Source: Lachnospiraceae bacterium UBA4381 (lineage in GTDB: Bacteria > Bacillota > Clostridia > Lachnospirales > Lachnospiraceae). Taken from it: DNA of 35,527 nucleotides. The position numbers and the translations under genes are program-made. The notes under the pieces are model-generated. The model was given only the letters and a program-made list of their open reading frames with translations, ran no database searches and was not told the origin of the DNA. Positions 30,799 through 35,527 of this stretch are shown piece by piece. The number at the start of each line of letters is the position of its first letter. Position 1 is the first letter of the stretch. The stretch spans positions 1-35,527 of the forward strand of contig DGRT01000077.1 in NCBI GenBank assembly GCA_002391105.1, in the 5' to 3' direction.

Positions 30799-33700
30799 TC
30801 ACTCCATATATACGCCCGGTCCTGTGAGAATACTGCGGTTACCGACTTTCCTGGCTTCAAGCTGCATGAATTCCTGTATTACCGCATCGACATGGGTTAT
30901 GATTCCCAACATCTTTCCGGTACTGCTCAGTTTCTTCAGCGCCTCTATTACAGCCGTTAAATGATGTCCGCTCAAAGTACCAAAGCCTTCATCCAGGAAT
31001 ATAGACTCCACACTTCCATTAGTACCTGCAAACTCAGCTATTGCAAGTGCAAAGGACAGACTGATGATAAATCCCTCACCACCACTGAAATTTTTGATGC
31101 TCCTGTCCGAACTGCTTCCATCATTATATGTTTGACGAACAAAGAAATCCACCTCATTTTCTTTCTGTACGAGTGAATAGTCAGGAAGCATGTAACTAAG
31201 ATAATCATTTGCCTTAACTATCAGGCTCTTCATAGCTATAGCCTGAACAAACACCTCAAAATCCTCACCTGTCACACTACCTATCATATTCTTGATATCA
31301 TTATATATTTCTCTCTCTTTGGAAATATCCTCGATATTCTTCTGTGCCGCTGCTTTCTTTGCCCTGCTTTTATCATCTTTATCAAGAGCTTCCTTCAGGC
31401 TGCCTACAAGCTGGTTGGAACCTGCATACTGTTTCTTTAGATCATTATAATCAGCGCGCAGCTTTTCCAGAGAATCCTCAGATATCTTTTCTTTATGAAT
31501 ATCCTCAAGTCTCTTCTTTGCATCCTTCAGACTATCGTCTGCACTCTTTTTATCTGACTCATACTTCCTCACAGCATTATCCAGTCCGGTGATAACCGCA
31601 GCTTCCCTTCTGCTGCCCATAAATGAAGCTTCCGAATCAAATCCATTTTCTGCAAGCAGTTTCTTATACTTTTCATTTGATACTTTAAGTTCATCAGATA
31701 ATTTCTGTATAGTATCCTCAGAATGTTTTATATCAGACTTCAGCATATCTTCCTTACGTCTGATATTGCCCAGCTCTTCTTCAGCCTTCTTGCTCTTCCT
31801 GTCTGATTCTTCATAGAGCTCATCAAATATCTTTTCCTCTTCACTTACTACCTTACTTCCAAACAGAGCTTCCCTGTTTTTTTTCTGTTCATTATAAGCC
31901 TTCTCTATATTAATGTAATCAGTTTCTGCAGAAGCTTTATCTTTTTCAAGTATATTTATATCGATAATTTTGATCTTTTCAGATTTGATATCTTTCTCTC
32001 TGGCTCTATCGCTTAATTCTTTCAGCTTATTGTCATATATTGCAGAAAGCTCCGAGAGCTTACTTATCACATGATCTATATCAGTTGTTACTGCACCTGC
32101 TGCATAGTCTTCTCCGACTGTTTCCCGAACCTCAAGCCCCCAGTCCTTTATAGCATTATTAATATCATTAATAATCTGGGCTCTATCAGCTTTGGCACTG
32201 GTGATTCTGTCATCCTCATTCTGAATATCCTTCTCATACTGCCCAAATGCCATTTCCGACTTCCGAACAGTCTCCTCCTTTTCCTTCAGATTATCACTCA
32301 TCTGAGAGATATCAGCCGCAACACTTGAACGTTCTTCAATCGAAACACCGGGATCATTATATCCCACTTCAGGATTAGCAAAAAATTGTTTATGAGCCGC
32401 CCTGTACTCCACTCCACAGACAGGGCAGGGATTACCCGGTTTAAGATCAGCTTTAAGAATACTTGCAATAAGTACATGTTTGCTATTTACAAATGAAGCC
32501 AGTTCTTCCTCCAGCTTCTGCTTCTCAGATAAAAGCATCTCGCGATTCTTTTTTTCTGTCTCAAGCTTTGCATATAGCTCTTCTCTTCTTTTGATACTGT
32601 CACTTATTTCCTTTTCTTTGGAAATAACAGAAGCCTTCTTGACTTTGATTTCAGCAATTAATTCTCCAATCTTTTCATCCTTCGCATTTGTTTCGAGATA
32701 TGAAGAAAGCCCGGATATTTCTTTATCCAGTTCAGCGATTCTTTTATTTAGATCCTCAAGATCCTTCCTGCCACTATTCAGCGCATTATCAGCCTTTTCA
32801 AGCGCCGATTTATTGTTCCTGTAAGAGGCTTCGGTAAGAGATAACTGAGAATCCAGTTTCCTTACTTCATCCCATAAAGCCTTCTTTTCTTTTCTCTCAG
32901 CACTCAGCTTCTCAAGTTCAGCCTTACATTTGTCAGACTGCTGCTTTGCCACAGAAAGACTTTCCGTCACTTCCTTCAAAGAATTCTCTGAACCAGATTT
33001 ATTACTTTGCTCAGCACTTAACTTTCCGGCAATTCTGTTCATATTATCATATTCGCCTGAACATCTGTCAGCCTTCAAAGCATTTTCAAGCTCAGACCTA
33101 GCGTTAAGATATTCCGGTTCTTTCTCTTTAATCTGTGACACCCGAAGAACTGCCTTATTATAGTCCGCTTCCGCTTCATCAGCTCTTTGCTTTATATAGA
33201 TAGACTTTTCGAGCTCATTAATCTGCCCCTCCAGTTCTTTCACAGTCTGACTCAGACGTATCTGCTCACTTTCTTTCGCCCTTCTATCCTCATCACTCAG
33301 AACCTCTATCTGTTCTATTACTTCTGTCTCCAGTTTAAACCTATCATTGATGGCTTTAGCCTCTTCACAAAGCTTCTTTCCTACCTTCTTATAAAACTCA
33401 GTCCTGCTGAGCTTAGCAAGTATAGATGCCTTCTCCCGCCTGCCACTATTAATAAAACGTGCAAACTCACCCTGCGGTATGAGAGTACAACGTATGAACT
33501 GATCATAGTTGAGACCAATAAGCTTTTCCGTCTGCTCAGCCAGCTTCTCTGTGGTCTTTTCATTATTCAGCAGAAATTCATGGGTATCCAGATTCTCTAT
33601 CGAACAGGTCGGATTCTGGATACTTCCATCCTTTTTAGCATAAGCCTTCTGCTGATAGAAGTTACTCCTAAATGTTCCTTTTGAACATTCATATATGATA

Positions 33701-33954
33701 CTCGCCCTGCAATAACCGGACTTCTTATTCATAAGCTCTAATGCTTCCGCATTTTTTGCCATCCTGCCGACACGTTCTGTCGAGCCATAGAGCGCAAGAG
33801 ATATAGCATCAAGAATGGTTGACTTACCCGCAGCCGTCTCTCCGCTTATAACAAACTGGTTATTATTTCTTCTGTATTCAGCATCACTAAAATCTATCCT
33901 GACCTTACCCTCATAAGAATTAATATTTTCAAATTCAAGACTAATTATCCTCAT
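30799..33954 (-). CDS. sbcC: Exonuclease SbcC (Rad50-like ATPase)
   Basis: Large subunit of the SbcCD (Mre11-Rad50-type) nuclease, which cuts hairpins and processes broken DNA ends. 1051 residues: N-terminal Walker A GETAAGKSTILDAI (about 37-50 of the long frame), Q-loop region, long coiled coils, the zinc-hook CPVCGVEYR near the middle (CxxC), a second coiled coil, then the signature NFSGGEGFIISLSFALA and Walker B SIFLDEGFGTLSGHH at the C-terminus. I start at ATG 33954, with GGAGG six bases upstream; it overlaps the sbcD stop by a few bases, implying translational coupling. Confidence 0.94.
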   Translation of the reverse strand: MRIISLEFENINSYEGKVRIDFSDAEYRRNNNQFVISGETAAGKSTILDAISLALYGSTERVGRMAKNAEALELMNKKSGYCRASIIYECSKGTFRSNFYQQKAYAKKDGSIQNPTCSIENLDTHEFLLNNEKTTEKLAEQTEKLIGLNYDQFIRCTLIPQGEFARFINSGRREKASILAKLSRTEFYKKVGKKLCEEAKAINDRFKLETEVIEQIEVLSDEDRRAKESEQIRLSQTVKELEGQINELEKSIYIKQRADEAEADYNKAVLRVSQIKEKEPEYLNARSELENALKADRCSGEYDNMNRIAGKLSAEQSNKSGSENSLKEVTESLSVAKQQSDKCKAELEKLSAERKEKKALWDEVRKLDSQLSLTEASYRNNKSALEKADNALNSGRKDLEDLNKRIAELDKEISGLSSYLETNAKDEKIGELIAEIKVKKASVISKEKEISDSIKRREELYAKLETEKKNREMLLSEKQKLEEELASFVNSKHVLIASILKADLKPGNPCPVCGVEYRAAHKQFFANPEVGYNDPGVSIEERSSVAADISQMSDNLKEKEETVRKSEMAFGQYEKDIQNEDDRITSAKADRAQIINDINNAIKDWGLEVRETVGEDYAAGAVTTDIDHVISKLSELSAIYDNKLKELSDRAREKDIKSEKIKIIDINILEKDKASAETDYINIEKAYNEQKKNREALFGSKVVSEEEKIFDELYEESDRKSKKAEEELGNIRRKEDMLKSDIKHSEDTIQKLSDELKVSNEKYKKLLAENGFDSEASFMGSRREAAVITGLDNAVRKYESDKKSADDSLKDAKKRLEDIHKEKISEDSLEKLRADYNDLKKQYAGSNQLVGSLKEALDKDDKSRAKKAAAQKNIEDISKEREIYNDIKNMIGSVTGEDFEVFVQAIAMKSLIVKANDYLSYMLPDYSLVQKENEVDFFVRQTYNDGSSSDRSIKNFSGGEGFIISLSFALAIAEFAGTNGSVESIFLDEGFGTLSGHHLTAVIEALKKLSSTGKMLGIITHVDAVIQEFMQLEARKVGNRSILTGPGVYME

Positions 33955-35284
33955 CATTTTCCTCCTTCGATACCAGGTCAAATGCCTTCATAAAGTATGG
34001 CAGATATTTATTTACAGTTTCTTCTTCATACTTACTGATTTCTTCATCTGACATTTCCGCTTTCTGTTCCTCCGAAAGAGAACATTTTGAAAGCACCAGT
34101 TGCTTCACGACATCCTCCGGCTCAATATTTTGAATGCTGTGAATGTCATAATCTCCAAATGACGGAGCTGAAACACCTTCCTTTTTCCTTATCTTCCAGC
34201 TTACTATCCTGATATGATCCGGAAATGCTATTCCATCCATCTTTTCCTGAAGATAAGAACCATCCTCCGGACTATAATAAAGCTCCAGATAAATAGGGAG
34301 TTCATTTTCTTCTTCTGAAGTTATCAGGGTATTAACCTTATTAACAATCTCATCTCTGGAGCCTTCAATCCGTTTAAATCTTATCCACTCCGGAACTTCA
34401 ATAGGAGTAACAACCACTTTATGTTTATCATCTCCATCATTAGTATCCAGTCTTATAATATAATGCTTTATATTCGAGTCATCATATCCCATTACAAATG
34501 GAGACCCCGAATACATTACCCTGTTACTCTTTGCAACCTTGGTCTTATAATGTATATGACCAAGCGCAACATAATCAAAGCCTTCAGGAAAGCTGTCAAT
34601 GTGAACCTTTCCAAGATTACCTACCACATCTAAAACCGCTACACCATCATCAGCTTTTTCCTCTTTTTCAGCGCCTTCATATCTTCCTTCAAGACCGGCA
34701 GCATAAAGATGTCCTGTTGCTATTATCGTTGTATCTTTACCGTTACATGCTTCTATTGCCTTTTCCAGAAAAGCATTATAGATCTTTGAATAAACCGTAT
34801 CAGAAAACTTTCCCTCTCCGAGACTTTCGATATCTGCTCCGTCACTGAATCTTCTGAGTTCCAGATCATTTATAAATGGGACGGCAGCACATATGACATC
34901 ATCACCGGCATCATTTCCCTTTAGCGTAAATATCATGTCTTCTATATTCTTGTTTTCTATACGCCCCACGACATGAACATTCACAGCACTCAGCAGCTCC
35001 TGCGGTGCTTCAAGCAGCTTTCCGGAATCATGATTACCTCCAACTATAATCACATTTCTGCAATTCGTACCCACCAGTGAAGCCAGGAAGGAATAATACA
35101 TCCTCTGCGCAGCTATGGAAGGAGAATATGTATCAAATATATCTCCCGCAACTACAAGAGCATCTATATCCTGATCCTTAATTACCTGAGTAAGCCAGTT
35201 AAGAAAGCTCCTTTGTTCAATAGTACGATCTACTGAGTGAATAGAATTCCCCAGATGCCAATCTGCTGTATGAATAATCTTCAT
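33941..35284 (-). CDS. sbcD: Exonuclease SbcD (Mre11-like)
   Basis: Metallophosphoesterase nuclease subunit of SbcCD. 447 residues with the five phosphoesterase motifs: IIHTADWHLGN (4-14), VVAGDIFD, VIIVGGNHDS, ATGHLY and VALGHIHY, which supply the two-metal site. The C-terminal region (about 300-447) contains the capping domain and the helical segment that binds the SbcC coiled coil. The start ATG 35284 has GGAGGTT upstream. First gene of a two-gene operon with sbcC; the next upstream DNA in the window holds no clear gene. Confidence 0.95.
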   Translation of the reverse strand: MKIIHTADWHLGNSIHSVDRTIEQRSFLNWLTQVIKDQDIDALVVAGDIFDTYSPSIAAQRMYYSFLASLVGTNCRNVIIVGGNHDSGKLLEAPQELLSAVNVHVVGRIENKNIEDMIFTLKGNDAGDDVICAAVPFINDLELRRFSDGADIESLGEGKFSDTVYSKIYNAFLEKAIEACNGKDTTIIATGHLYAAGLEGRYEGAEKEEKADDGVAVLDVVGNLGKVHIDSFPEGFDYVALGHIHYKTKVAKSNRVMYSGSPFVMGYDDSNIKHYIIRLDTNDGDDKHKVVVTPIEVPEWIRFKRIEGSRDEIVNKVNTLITSEEENELPIYLELYYSPEDGSYLQEKMDGIAFPDHIRIVSWKIRKKEGVSAPSFGDYDIHSIQNIEPEDVVKQLVLSKCSLSEEQKAEMSDEEISKYEEETVNKYLPYFMKAFDLVSKEENDEDN

Positions 35285-35527
35285 AATCCTGAACCTCCAA
35301 TAAATTTTATCTTGATATTAATCCTGATATTATTTCTTATCGTGTAAAGCAGCCCTGAGCCACTGATATACTCTATAGCACAATAAAATGCCAATAGAAA
35401 GCCCCAATTCCTGCTTTTATCAATTTGATAATCTATGCATTTATTCTAACTATAAACTATATCTCAAGAGATGTCCCCTAATCGGTACACCTTTCACAGA
35501 TATGTTACTATTCACACTTTCCCAGAT
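35285..35527. other. Upstream region of sbcD, no gene recognised
   Basis: Apart from the sbcD ribosome binding site and an AT-rich promoter-like stretch (TAAAAT near 35302-35307), I see no coding signal on either strand. An open plus-strand frame from about 35379 reaches the window edge with no ribosome binding site. Confidence 0.5.

Noticed and set aside
35379..35527. Plus-strand open frame running off the window edge
   Set aside because: No ribosome binding site, no recognisable composition, and the DNA is an upstream region of sbcD.

Overview
The window looks like a chromosomal segment of a low-to-moderate-GC anaerobic Firmicute, most likely of the Clostridia and probably Lachnospiraceae. 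The basis is gene content: an NADH-linked trimeric [FeFe] hydrogenase, a superoxide reductase, a lysine riboswitch on dapA, a Firmicute-type dnaE and strong AGGAGG ribosome binding sites. The genus cannot be fixed from sequence reading alone. Every gene I accept lies on the minus strand, so the segment is fully co-directional, and the plus-strand open frames are antisense shadows.

Layout, left to right (the reverse of transcription). 1-1420: 5' part of dapA, its lysine riboswitch with terminator and a promoter, then a weakly supported hypothetical ORF. 1616-5912: terminator, hydA-hydB-hydC hydrogenase operon and its promoter. 5956-10389: a SpoU-type rRNA methyltransferase and DNA polymerase III alpha. 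10410-14093: a DUF5662-like protein, a membrane acyltransferase, superoxide reductase, acylphosphatase and a C39-like putative cysteine peptidase. 14182-16254: a second-type EF-G-like GTPase. 16504-19366: small proteins, a GNAT acetyltransferase, a two-TM protein and a membrane-anchored GIY-YIG protein. 19514-21255: a zinc-binding lipoprotein and a Fur/Zur-type regulator, with two Zur-box-like palindromes bracketing the lipoprotein promoter. 21306-22999: an IS200/IS605-like end, a 42-residue membrane miniprotein, and a LacI regulator with an operator-like repeat array upstream. 23201-26783: a sulfur amino-acid cluster (cysK, metY-like, LysR regulator). 26876-28066: a TM-PEBP fusion. 28126-28280: a structured RNA. 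28364-30695: Nudix hydrolase, Cys-tRNA deacylase and a second acyltransferase. 30799-35284: sbcC and sbcD.

The most interesting object is the RNA at 28126-28280 (minus strand). It has a textbook T arm, acceptor stem and D arm, but in circularly permuted order: the 3' half comes first, the acceptor stem is capped by four bases, and where the anticodon would be there is a long closing helix. The tertiary elbow contacts are preserved, including an apparent compensatory swap (C19-G56 instead of G19-C56). A good promoter sits exactly upstream. This is the architecture of bacterial YrlA-type Y RNAs, although I do not see the Ro/Rsr-binding motif, so it may be a divergent or separate class.

Other points: three short-tandem-repeat arrays in gene-upstream DNA (7 x 13 bp, 6 x about 26 bp, 5 x about 27 bp, the last built from operator-like palindromes), a metY promoter with an overlapping LysR-type operator, and a recurring terminator motif.
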